A DNA stretch of 64,000 bases, taken from Magnetospirillum sp. 64-120. GTDB lineage: Bacteria > Pseudomonadota > Alphaproteobacteria > Rhodospirillales > Magnetospirillaceae. Position 1 is the first letter of the stretch, and the number at the start of each line of letters is the position of its first letter. The position numbers and the translations under genes were made by a program. Shown here piece by piece: positions 56,843 to 64,000 of the stretch. The notes beneath the pieces were generated by a model. It worked only from the letters and a program-made list of their open reading frames with translations. It had not been told where the DNA came from and searched no databases. The stretch is taken from NCBI GenBank assembly GCA_001898825.1, contig MKVK01000011.1, positions 480,764 through 544,763 on the forward strand, given 5' to 3'.

Positions 56843-57334
56843 TTAGTTGGTGACCGAGGGAACGGGACGGCCGGCATAGCCGCGCTTGCCCTTCCCCTGT
56901 TCGATGATCTTTTCCATCAATTCCTCGATCACCATGGAATCCTGGGTGTAAAGGATGCTGTCACCGCTTTTCAGCATCTGGTCGTCGCCGCCGGGACCGA
57001 TCTCGATATATTTTCCGCCCAACAGGCCGTCGGTGCGGATGGCGGCCGAGGAATCGGCGGGCAGGCCCACGTTCTGTTCAATACGCAGGCGGGTGACGGC
57101 CCGAAAATCCGGATCCAGGCTTTGTTCGGCGACGGCGCCGATCTTGACGCCCGACAGCCGCACCGGCGTGCCGACGGTGACCCCGTCCAGACGGTTGAAG
57201 CGGGCCAGGACGGAATAGCCGGCATCTTCGGACTTGCGGGCGTCCTTGATGTACACCAACGCCAACAGCAACGCCGCCACGGCTACGACCACGGCGCCGG
57301 TAATGGTGTCACGATTTCCGCCCTTGGTGACCAT
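56843..57334 (-). CDS. MlaD-family phospholipid-transport protein (copy 1)
   Basis: Second MCE-domain protein, 163 residues: TM helix about 11-30, MCE domain (VLARFNRLDGVTVGTPVRL, then LGGKYIEIGPG) and a C-terminal helical tail (SMVIEELMEKIIEQGKGK). It is diverged from copy 2 in sequence but the same in architecture, so a hetero-oligomer or separate rings are possible. It follows the NDUFA12-like gene by 21 bp. Confidence 0.88.
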   Translation of the reverse strand: MVTKGGNRDTITGAVVVAVAALLLALVYIKDARKSEDAGYSVLARFNRLDGVTVGTPVRLSGVKIGAVAEQSLDPDFRAVTRLRIEQNVGLPADSSAAIRTDGLLGGKYIEIGPGGDDQMLKSGDSILYTQDSMVIEELMEKIIEQGKGKRGYAGRPVPSVTN

Positions 57335-57355
57335 CTCACACCCTTTCCGTCGGGA

Positions 57356-57706
57356 TCAGGGCTGCCAAGCCTCGTAATCGCCGGTGGCGCGGTCGCGCTG
57401 GCCACCGCGCAATTCGTGGCCCGGCGGCAGATAAGCGCCGGAAGTGCCGGTGTTGTTGGCCACATGCGGCTTCTGCCAGCCGCGCCGTTCGGCGTCGGTC
57501 AAGGGCGCGTCCACGGTGTGGTGCAGCCAGGCGTGCCATTCGGGGGGCACCGCCGAGGCTTCGGTCACACCGTTATAGATGACCCAGCGCTTGGCGCGGC
57601 AGCCCTTGGCCGGGCTGCGCTCGATGTAATAGCGGTTGCCGGCGGTGTCGGTGCCGACCAGTTTGCCCTTGAGCCAGGTGAACAGCAGAGTACCAAAGCC
57701 GGCCAT
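57356..57706 (-). CDS. NADH:ubiquinone oxidoreductase NDUFA12-like subunit
   Basis: Accessory complex I subunit of 116 residues, the alphaproteobacterial homologue of mitochondrial NDUFA12 (B17.2). The signature GKLVGTDTAGNRYY, RRWVIYNGV-like RWVIYNG, and PPEWHAWLHHT are all present. It begins the mlaD-mlaD-DUF2155 cluster, a conserved alphaproteobacterial arrangement. Confidence 0.92.
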   Translation of the reverse strand: MAGFGTLLFTWLKGKLVGTDTAGNRYYIERSPAKGCRAKRWVIYNGVTEASAVPPEWHAWLHHTVDAPLTDAERRGWQKPHVANNTGTSGAYLPPGHELRGGQRDRATGDYEAWQP

Positions 57707-57829
57707 AACGTCCTCGTTCTTCTTATGGGAAGGATGACTCTCTCAAGGGCCGGACTATGGCAAAAGCCGCCGCATCCGTCCAGCGCTTCCAGGGGTCGGA
57801 TCAAATCCCATAAAAAGCGATAATTATTC

Positions 57830-57845
57830 GAACTATATGCTGTGT
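57830..57845 (+). promoter_or_regulatory. Candidate NrdR box upstream of nrdJ
   Basis: GAACTATATGCTGTGT matches the NrdR consensus ACACWATATATWGTGT at 12 of 16 positions by eye, about 195 bp before the nrdJ ATG. NrdR sites usually come in pairs; I see only one good copy. The 333-bp gap 57707-58039 otherwise contains the leader hairpin at 57955 and no gene. Confidence 0.4.
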
Positions 57846-57954
57846 GAAAAAGTCACCCCGATGACAAAATGTGGTTGATGAGCAAATCCCCTTGGCATAA
57901 TCTGCGTCTCGGTCGGGGGCGAGCCACAAGATATTGTGAGCAGCGCGAAGCGGT

Positions 57955-57973
57955 GGAATCCTGCGCGGATTCC
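57955..57973 (+). terminator. Hairpin plus T-run in the nrdJ leader
   Basis: Stem GGAATCC / GGATTCC with a five-base loop, followed by GGC and TTTTT, 67 bp before the nrdJ ATG. It has the form of an intrinsic terminator or attenuator inside the 5' leader. It could also end an upstream small transcript. No riboswitch aptamer is recognisable. Confidence 0.5.
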
Positions 57974-58039
57974 GGCTTTTTCGCATTCGCCGCCTGCGGG
58001 GATGGTTGGTGCCACACGTCAAACAACAGAGGGGAACCC

Positions 58040-61000
58040 ATGCGCGTCCAGCGTCACTTCACCAAGTCGGGCAAAGCCGCGTATGCGGGCATCGACTTCC
58101 GCAAGGCAACCAGCGAAATCCGCAATCCCGACGGCTCGATCGTCTTCCAGGCCAAGGACATCGACGTCCCCGCCGCGTGGTCGCAGGTGGCCTGCGACGT
58201 TTTGGCGCAGAAGTATTTCCGCAAGGCCGGCATCCCCGCCCGCCTGAAGCGCGTCGCCGAAAAGGGCGTGCCCGAGTGGCTGCAGCGCCACGAACCCGAC
58301 CAGGAAGCGCTGAAGGCGCTGCCGGTCGAGCAACGCTATGGCGGTGAAACCAGCGCCACCCAGGTTTTCGACCGTCTGGCCGGCACCTGGACCTATTGGG
58401 GCTGGAAGGGCGGCTATTTCTCGTCGGAAGACGACGCCCTGACCTTCCGCGACGAAATGGCCTTCATGCTGGCCAGCCAAATGGGCGCCCCCAACAGCCC
58501 GCAATGGTTCAACACCGGCCTGCACTGGGCCTATGGCGTCGACGGCCCCGGCCAGGGCCACTTCTATGTGGACTACAAGACCGGCAAGCTGACCCGTTCC
58601 AAGTCGTCCTATGAACATCCGCAGCCCCATGCCTGCTTCATCCAGTCCATCGAGGACGATCTGGTGAACGAAGGCGGCATCATGGATCTGTGGGTCCGCG
58701 AAGCCCGCCTGTTCAAGTACGGTTCGGGCACCGGCACCAACTTCACCAAGCTGCGCGGCGAAGGCGAGCGCCTGTCCGGCGGCGGCAAGTCGTCGGGCCT
58801 GATGAGCTTTTTGAAGATCGGCGACCGCGCCGCTGGCGCCATCAAGTCGGGCGGCACCACCCGCCGCGCCGCCAAGATGGTGGTGGTCGACGTCGACCAC
58901 CCCGACATCGAAGCCTTCATCGACTGGAAGGTGGTCGAGGAACAGAAGGTCGCCGCCCTGGTCGCCGGTTCCAAGCTGGCCAAGAAGCATCTGGGCGAAG
59001 TGATGGCGTCCATGCGCGAATGGGACGGCGACGCCGATTCCGACGCCCGCTTCGACCCCAAGGCCAACAAGCGCCTGCGTAAGGCCATTCTGGCCGCCCG
59101 TGCGGTGATGGTGCCGGAAAACTACATCCAGCGCATGATCCAGTTCGCCCGCCAGGGCTACTTCGACATCGCCTTCCCCGAATTCAACACCGATTGGGAT
59201 TCGGAAGCCTATCTGACCGTTTCCGGCCAGAACTCCAACAACACCGTGCGCGTCACCGACGACTTCCTGAACGCGGTGATCGAGGACGATGACTGGGTGC
59301 TGAAGCACCGCACCAGCGACAAGGTCAAGAAGACCGTCAAGGCCCGCGATTTGTGGGAAAAGATCGGTGAAGCCGCCTGGGCCTGCGCCGATCCGGGCAT
59401 CCAGTTCGACACCACCATCAACGACTGGCACACCTGCCCCGAATCGGGCCGCATCAACGCGTCCAATCCGTGCTCGGAATACATGTTCCTGGACGACACC
59501 GCCTGCAACCTGGCGTCCCTGAACCTGCTGTCGTTCCGCAGGAAGGATGGCTCGTTCGACATCGACGGCTTCCGCCATGCCTGCCGGCTGTGGACCATGG
59601 TGCTGGAAATCTCGGTGACCATGGCGCAGTTCCCGTCGGAAAAGATCGCCCAGTTGTCCTATGACTTCCGCACCCTGGGCCTGGGCTTCGCCAATATCGG
59701 CGGCCTGCTGATGGCGTCGGGCATTCCTTATGACAGCGACAAGGGCCGGGCGCTGACCGGTGCCATTTCCGCCCTGATGACCGGCGAAGCCTATGTCACC
59801 TCGGCCGAGATGTCGGCCGAGCTGGGCGCCTTCCCCGGCTATGCCGCCAACGCCCAGGCCATGCTGCGGGTCATGCGCAACCATCGCCGCGCCGCCTATG
59901 GCCTGACCTCGGGCTATGAGAACATCGACATCGCCCCCGTCCCCCTGGACGCCGACAACTGCCCCGACCAGTCCCTGGTCGCCGCCGCCCGTCTGTCCTG
60001 GGACCATGTGCTGGAACTGGGAGAAAAGCACGGCTTCCGTAACGCCCAAGCCACCGTCGTCGCCCCCACCGGCACCATCGGTCTGGTGATGGATTGCGAC
60101 ACCACCGGCATCGAGCCCGACTTCGCCCTGGTGAAGTTCAAGAAGCTGGCCGGCGGCGGTTACTTCAAGATCATCAACCGCATGGTCCCCGAAGCCCTGC
60201 GCACGCTGGGTTATTCGGAAAGCGACATCGCCGAGATCATCCGCTATGCGGTGGGTCACGCCACCCTGCGCGACGCGCCCGGCATCAACCACGACAAGCT
60301 GCGGGCCAAGGGCTTCACCGACGAAGTGCTGGAGAAGGTCGAGCAGTCGCTGGAAGCCGCCTTCGACATCAAGTTCGTCTTCAACAAGTACACGCTCGGC
60401 GCCGATTTCTGCACCGAGGTGCTGAAGGCCAGCCCGGCCCAGCTGGACGACCTGTCCTTCGACCTGCTGTCCTTCCTGGGCTTTTCCAAGCACGACATCG
60501 ACGCCGCCAACACCTATTGCACCGGTGCCATGACCCTGGAAGGCGCGCCTTTCCTGAAGGCCGAGCATCTGCCGGTGTTCGACTGCGCCAGCCCGTGCGG
60601 CAAGATCGGCAAGCGCTTCCTGTCGGCGGAAAGCCACATCCACATGATGGCGGCGGCGCAACCCTTCATCTCGGGGGCCATTTCCAAGACCATCAACATG
60701 CCCAACTCGGCCAGCGTCGAGGATTGCAAGAACGCCTACATGCTGTCCTGGCGTCTGGGTCTGAAGGCCAACGCGCTGTACCGTGACGGCTCGAAGCTCA
60801 GCCAGCCGTTGCAGGCGGCTTTGCTGGACGATGCCGGCGAGATGGAAGAAGAACTGGCCGACAAGCCGTTGGCGGCCCGCGCCGAGATCGTCGCCGAACG
60901 CATCGTCGAGCGGGTCATCGCGGCGCGCCGCGCCAAGCTGCCCGATCGCCGCAAGGGGTACACCCAAAAGGCCATGGTCGGCGGTCACAAGGTGTATTTG

Positions 61001-61678
61001 CGCACCGGCGAATACGAAGACGGCCGCGTCGGCGAGATCTTCATCGACATGCACAAGGAAGGCGCCGCCTTCCGTGCCATGATGAACAACTTCGCCATCG
61101 CCATCTCCATCGGCCTGCAATACGGCGTGCCGCTGGAGGAATTCGTCGAGGCCTTCACCTTCACCCGCTTCGAGCCGCAAGGCATGGTGGAAGGCAACGA
61201 GACCATCAAGATGGCCACCTCGATCCTGGATTACATCTTCCGCGAACTGGCCATTTCCTATCTGTCGCGCAACGACCTGGCCCATGTGGAACCGGCCGAT
61301 TTGACCCCCGACACCGTGGGTCGCGGCAATGCCGAGGGCCAGTTGGAAAAGGCGGCCGCCGTGGTGGAACGCGTCACCTCGAAGGGTTACGTGCGGTCCA
61401 AGTTCCTGGTGGTCTCGGGCGGCGGCAACGGCGGCGGCGCCGCCACCGCCCTGGCCGCCGATGTGGCCAGCACCAGCGTCACCACCACCCAGGTGGCGCT
61501 GAGCGTGGACGCCGAAACCGCCATCCAGGCCTTCGACGCCCGCGCCGAGGAAATCAAGAAGGCCCGTATGAAGGGCTACGAAGGCGACGCCTGCCCCGAA
61601 TGCGGCAACTTCACCCTGGTCCGCAACGGCACCTGTTTGAAGTGCGACACCTGCGGCGGCACCACCGGCTGCTCGTGA
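58040..61678 (+). CDS. nrdJ: Vitamin B12-dependent ribonucleotide reductase (class II)
   Basis: Reduces ribonucleotides to deoxyribonucleotides with adenosylcobalamin, independent of oxygen. The 1212 residues match the long NrdJ. The substrate-binding region [16 protein letters not shown] is near residue 475; [15 protein letters not shown] and the TSCPD-like region lie later. The C-terminus has zinc-ribbon type CPECGN and CLKCDTC. The ATG at 58040 follows GAGGGGAACCC; an upstream in-frame region is rejected because it crosses the leader hairpin. Confidence 0.95.
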   Translation: MRVQRHFTKSGKAAYAGIDFRKATSEIRNPDGSIVFQAKDIDVPAAWSQVACDVLAQKYFRKAGIPARLKRVAEKGVPEWLQRHEPDQEALKALPVEQRYGGETSATQVFDRLAGTWTYWGWKGGYFSSEDDALTFRDEMAFMLASQMGAPNSPQWFNTGLHWAYGVDGPGQGHFYVDYKTGKLTRSKSSYEHPQPHACFIQSIEDDLVNEGGIMDLWVREARLFKYGSGTGTNFTKLRGEGERLSGGGKSSGLMSFLKIGDRAAGAIKSGGTTRRAAKMVVVDVDHPDIEAFIDWKVVEEQKVAALVAGSKLAKKHLGEVMASMREWDGDADSDARFDPKANKRLRKAILAARAVMVPENYIQRMIQFARQGYFDIAFPEFNTDWDSEAYLTVSGQNSNNTVRVTDDFLNAVIEDDDWVLKHRTSDKVKKTVKARDLWEKIGEAAWACADPGIQFDTTINDWHTCPESGRINASNPCSEYMFLDDTACNLASLNLLSFRRKDGSFDIDGFRHACRLWTMVLEISVTMAQFPSEKIAQLSYDFRTLGLGFANIGGLLMASGIPYDSDKGRALTGAISALMTGEAYVTSAEMSAELGAFPGYAANAQAMLRVMRNHRRAAYGLTSGYENIDIAPVPLDADNCPDQSLVAAARLSWDHVLELGEKHGFRNAQATVVAPTGTIGLVMDCDTTGIEPDFALVKFKKLAGGGYFKIINRMVPEALRTLGYSESDIAEIIRYAVGHATLRDAPGINHDKLRAKGFTDEVLEKVEQSLEAAFDIKFVFNKYTLGADFCTEVLKASPAQLDDLSFDLLSFLGFSKHDIDAANTYCTGAMTLEGAPFLKAEHLPVFDCASPCGKIGKRFLSAESHIHMMAAAQPFISGAISKTINMPNSASVEDCKNAYMLSWRLGLKANALYRDGSKLSQPLQAALLDDAGEMEEELADKPLAARAEIVAERIVERVIAARRAKLPDRRKGYTQKAMVGGHKVYLRTGEYEDGRVGEIFIDMHKEGAAFRAMMNNFAIAISIGLQYGVPLEEFVEAFTFTRFEPQGMVEGNETIKMATSILDYIFRELAISYLSRNDLAHVEPADLTPDTVGRGNAEGQLEKAAAVVERVTSKGYVRSKFLVVSGGGNGGGAATALAADVASTSVTTTQVALSVDAETAIQAFDARAEEIKKARMKGYEGDACPECGNFTLVRNGTCLKCDTCGGTTGCS

Positions 61679-61681
61679 CGG

Positions 61682-61741
61682 CATAACCTGGCCCAATATG
61701 CCGCGCACCATAGTTTGGCCGATGCGCGGCATAACTTGGCC
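61682..61741. repeat. Three short direct repeats with an inverted repeat, 3' of nrdJ
   Basis: CATAACCTGGCC (61682), CATAGTTTGGCC (61709) and CATAACTTGGCC (61730) occur within 60 bp, beginning 3 bp after the nrdJ stop. ATGCCGCGCA (61698) and TGCGCGGCAT (61723) form a perfect 10-bp inverted repeat around the middle copy. This may be the scar or end of a mobile element, or a structured terminator. The 302-bp gap 61679-61980 has no recognisable gene; it holds this array and two hairpins. Confidence 0.6.
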
Positions 61742-61815
61742 CAAACGAAGCAACAGCGTGCCGCAGTCGATTTTTGAGGGACCGTTCTTTCCTCTCTTCG
61801 GCCCCTCAATGCAAC

Positions 61816-61845
61816 GGGCCGGCTCTCTTCCAAGAGGGCCGGCCC
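61816..61845. other. GC-rich hairpin in the nrdJ-TIR gap
   Basis: A 14-base arm GGGCCGGCTCTCTT pairs with AAGAGGGCCGGCCC over most of its length, 2-base loop, with no U-run downstream. It could be a rho-independent-like terminator of nrdJ or a small structured RNA. Function unknown. Confidence 0.45.
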
Positions 61846-61951
61846 TTAGCTTGTGGAATAATTGGAAGCGAACGAGCGCAGCCTAGCGTTGAGGGCCCCT
61901 TTGTTCCCTAATCGGGCATTGAGGCTCGGAGATGGTGTCCCAAAAACAATG

Positions 61952-61969
61952 CTCAAGTTTCGGCTTGAG
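61952..61969 (-). terminator. Terminator candidate after the TIR gene
   Basis: Stem CTCAAG/CTTGAG with 6-base loop on the minus strand, followed after five bases by GTTTTTGG, about 11 bp past the TIR gene stop. Confidence 0.5.
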
Positions 61970-61980
61970 TCTCGGCCTAA

Positions 61981-62706
61981 CTAAGTTGCGACCAGTTCGG
62001 CGATTTTGGCCGCGACTTCCACCATCGTTTCTTCGGCAGTGCTCAGTCCTGCCCGGGAGGCTAGCAGAAGGCTGACCTGCTCAAGCTCTTCATAGGTCGT
62101 TCCGTGAACAACCGGGACGAGCCGCTCACGCCGGAGGAGCGCCGAAAGCTCCTTGTCTGCAATGCCTTCGGCCGGGAGGCGGCGCAACATAGCCGGGGTC
62201 ACCAAAACGATACCAACGCGCGAATTCACTAAGCCCTTGTCGATCGCCCTCATCATCGGCACCCCGAGGCCAAGGTCCTTCTCGCTGAACCATACGCGGA
62301 CACCGCGCGCTTCGAGCAGATCATGCAGTTCTTTGGCGGAGCCTTGCCTGTCATCCCACGCGTGACAGAGAAACACATCTCGAAGGTCAGGCTGCGAGGC
62401 CGCTAGATTCTCCACGTTTTCTCGAACCGGCGTGAGCGCCTGCACTTGCTCAGGCGTGTACCACACAGCCGAACCTGCTCTCGACCAACGCGGCTTTGCT
62501 GTGCGGCGCGCCGTGCTACCGCTGCTCAGACTGCGGCTGCTCCCTGATGATGAGTAAGAAGGGGACGAATATGATCCTTGGCTGCTGTAGCCGCTGCTAT
62601 ACCCGGCATAACCGCTGGAGTGGCTATAGCGACTCCCGCACGCAGGACAGTTGGCTGCGGCAGCCGATGAGCGATGGCCCATTACTGGTGCAGTGCATCT
62701 AGCCAT
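61981..62706 (-). CDS. TIR-domain protein with Cys motif and low-complexity linker
   Basis: A 241-residue protein. The N-terminus has Cys4, Cys20 and Cys23 (MARCTAPVMGH, then NCPACGSRY), like half a zinc ribbon. A Ser/Tyr/Gly-rich linker follows (about 28-66; SGYAGYSSGYSSQGSYSS). The TIR domain covers about 109-240 (DVFLCHAWDD, LLEARGVRVWF, SEKDLGLG, VGIVLVTPAMLRR); Glu142 aligns with the catalytic Glu of TIR NADases. The ATG at 62706 has AAGGAG with an eight-base spacer. It lies 113 bp downstream of an unknown gene on the same strand, with a TATACT-like -10 in the gap. The upstream gene is its likely partner; a defence role is inference. Confidence 0.88.
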   Translation of the reverse strand: MARCTAPVMGHRSSAAAANCPACGSRYSHSSGYAGYSSGYSSQGSYSSPSYSSSGSSRSLSSGSTARRTAKPRWSRAGSAVWYTPEQVQALTPVRENVENLAASQPDLRDVFLCHAWDDRQGSAKELHDLLEARGVRVWFSEKDLGLGVPMMRAIDKGLVNSRVGIVLVTPAMLRRLPAEGIADKELSALLRRERLVPVVHGTTYEELEQVSLLLASRAGLSTAEETMVEVAAKIAELVAT

Positions 62707-62819
62707 GCGGGCGTCTCCTTAAGTCATTATTGAACAGGCAATGAACGCGAATTATCTGAGTATATAACTTTACGCATATTCTTCCTTTGATCGAGTTCTC
62801 GCAAGTAGCTTTCGTCGCT

Positions 62820-63935
62820 CTATTCGTCCTGGTCACGCAGGACAGCCAGTATGCCCATGAGTGATCTCGCTCGCCGACGCCGGTCAGAGTTAACACAGTA
62901 GAGATCCCAGGCCGCCTTCGCGGCCACCCCAAACGGGAGAATTTTGCCAAGGAATGGCGCAAGTTGCGGCACCATAGAGCTGGCCCCTGCCGCCAGCAAA
63001 CCTGCGGCCCACGTTACCTTTGAGCGGCGGTTAATCCTTTCGGAGTCGCGAACCTGACGCTGGTGGTCAGCGATCGCGGAATCGATTTCGCGACAGACCT
63101 CGGCCGCGACGCGGTCGGTGTCCTCGAGGGCCGAATCCTGTAAGTCGGTCAACGCAGCCCTGAGCGTTTTCCTGAATGCCTCGTTCTCGTTGTTGCCTCG
63201 AATCTCGATGAGTGCTTCCGGAGAAACCTTCGATATCCAGGCGAGCCGTGCCGTTCCAAATGCCGACACGACCGCGGCAGTTTTCTTCTCTAGCAGCCCG
63301 AGCCTTTCAAGGCGGCAGTTATTCGTCCCCGCCACCACTCGGAAATAGTGGGCCTGCTGCGGGACACTCACTAAGGGATGCGCCGACAACTCGTCCGAGT
63401 TCTCTAGGAGGTGATACTGCGGCCCGAGGCGCTCGAAAAGGATGTTCAGGGCTTTCTCGTCGGGGGAAAGGGCTCGAAATCGCGCCATCGCCTCGACAGA
63501 GCGCCACTTGCCGATTTCGGCCTCGTAATCAGTGAGCACACGCTCCGAAGGTCCGCCGATGGGGCCGCCAGGTACGACCAAGAGGGTGTTCGTGCCAGCC
63601 CGGTCTACTAGTTTTCCGGGATTGCGCTTCACGAATTCCATCGCTTCATCAAGTGAAGTGATTCCGGAGTCAACGTGAGCGGCGAGCACATCCGTCACTA
63701 GTTGTCCAATTCCAGCCATAGTGACGAGGTCGTGTTCCTCAAGAGACTTTTCCCAGCTTGGAAACACGAACACGGGGCAATGTGGAAGTTCGGCATCGAC
63801 GATTGGCCTGAGCTGCAGGAGGGTGTGGGCAGCTTGGAGCATCCATACCATCTTGAAGCGCTCGTTGGCGCGCGGCGCTTCCAGCCAGTGACCTGAGACC
63901 GGAAAACTCCTCCAAATTTGGGTAGAGTCCGCCAT
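62820..63935 (-). pseudogene. Unknown gene of the TIR locus, 5' end replaced by IS sequence
   Basis: The readable frame gives 371 residues, but the first ~16 (MADSTQIWRSFPVSG) come from the end of the IS3-family element, so the native start is lost or displaced. The host part begins near HWLEAPRANERFK; an internal ATG (MVWMLQAAH) could still serve. The product has a mixed N-terminal domain (CPVFVFPSWEKSLEEHD, then NTLLVVPGGPIGGPSERVLT), a helical region, and near the C-terminus a hydrophobic stretch (VTWAAGLLAAGASSMVPQLA, then FLGKILPFGVAAKAAWDLY), which suggests membrane insertion. No family recognised. It is probably the partner of the TIR gene. Confidence 0.65.
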
Positions 63936-64000
63936 CTACGGAGACGGACTTATGAAACGCAGCCGGTTCAGCGAGGAACAGATCATCGGCATCCTGAAAG
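63889..64000 (+). mobile_element. Left end of an IS3-family insertion sequence (IS407-like), runs off the window
   Basis: The element begins near TGACCTGAGACCGGAAAACT, a TG-initiated terminal repeat of IS3 style, and contains the start of an OrfA transposase. Its end lies inside the 5' part of the unknown TIR-locus gene, so it disrupts that gene. The other end, the inner repeats and the target duplication are outside the window. Confidence 0.75.
63952..64000 (+). CDS. IS3-family transposase OrfA, 5' end only
   Basis: Sixteen residues are visible, MKRSRFSEEQIIGILK, the usual start of OrfA in IS3/IS407-like elements (helix-turn-helix, DNA-binding subunit). The ATG at 63952 follows GGAGACGGACTT. 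The rest is beyond the right edge. Confidence 0.85.
   Translation, partial: MKRSRFSEEQIIGILK

Noticed and set aside
57846-58039. Cobalamin riboswitch upstream of nrdJ
   Set aside because: GGTGGAATCC superficially recalls part of a B12 aptamer, but no B12 box or conserved core is present, and the stem is better read as a terminator hairpin.
61753-61980. Hidden gene in the nrdJ-TIR gap
   Set aside because: Only short frames without ribosome-binding sites; the stretch holds hairpins and repeats instead.

Overview
The window reads as chromosome of a G+C-rich alphaproteobacterium, most likely a Rhodospirillales member close to Magnetospirillum. This is inferred from gene content and order: tolQRAB-pal-cpoB beside ruvCAB; zapA, then 6S RNA, then 5-formyl-THF cyclo-ligase; an NDUFA12-type complex I gene beside mlaD and a DUF2155 gene; a B12-dependent NrdJ; and a PraR-like XRE regulator. 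No magnetosome genes were seen, so magnetotaxis cannot be claimed.

Layout. 1-11.7 kb (minus strand): truncated ftsH, tilS, the Tol-Pal envelope-constriction genes, ybgC, the ruvCAB Holliday-junction genes and yebC. Two near-identical 103-bp repeats lie directly upstream of the ruvA and ruvC starts. 11.8-14.2 kb: a CcdA-like/thioredoxin redox pair, divergent from an ECF sigma factor and its NrsF-type anti-sigma. 14.2-18.9 kb: housekeeping genes (phosphodiesterase, 5-FCL, 6S RNA, zapA, thiE, LOG) and a tRNA-Val with a textbook promoter. 19-23.4 kb: an MFS transporter, a DUF2189 protein and an arsenic operon (arsR-arsC-arsC-acr3). 23.5-31.2 kb: phosphopantetheinyl transferase, chemoreceptor, ahpC/ahpF, HD and GIY-YIG proteins, and a B12-binding radical SAM enzyme.

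31.4-35.6 kb is accessory in character: a LuxI-type acyl-homoserine-lactone synthase, a LuxR receptor with all ligand-contact residues, two XRE regulators (one PraR-like), two small related proteins of 52 and 62 residues that converge on one terminator, then a hydrogenase-type maturation protease and an HExxH protein. 35.8-50 kb: methyltransferase, YdcF, citramalate synthase, TrmJ-like methyltransferase, and a signalling block (solute-binding protein plus sensor kinase, chemoreceptor, and a TPR/Rossmann/nucleotide-cyclase fusion), then succinate-semialdehyde dehydrogenase. 50.1-55.4 kb: a second LuxR protein followed by phenylacetate-CoA ligase, a GNAT protein and indolepyruvate ferredoxin oxidoreductase, an aryl-pyruvate to aryl-acetyl-CoA module. 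55.5-57.7 kb: response regulator, DUF2155, two tandem MlaD proteins, NDUFA12. 58-61.7 kb: nrdJ.

The right edge (61.7-64 kb) is the best candidate for an undescribed system. A TIR-domain protein, with a short Cys motif and a Ser/Tyr/Gly-rich low-complexity linker, follows a gene of unknown function that ends in a hydrophobic segment. The 5' end of that gene is joined to the end of an IS3-family insertion sequence. The arrangement looks like a small, partly decayed defence or effector locus inserted after nrdJ.
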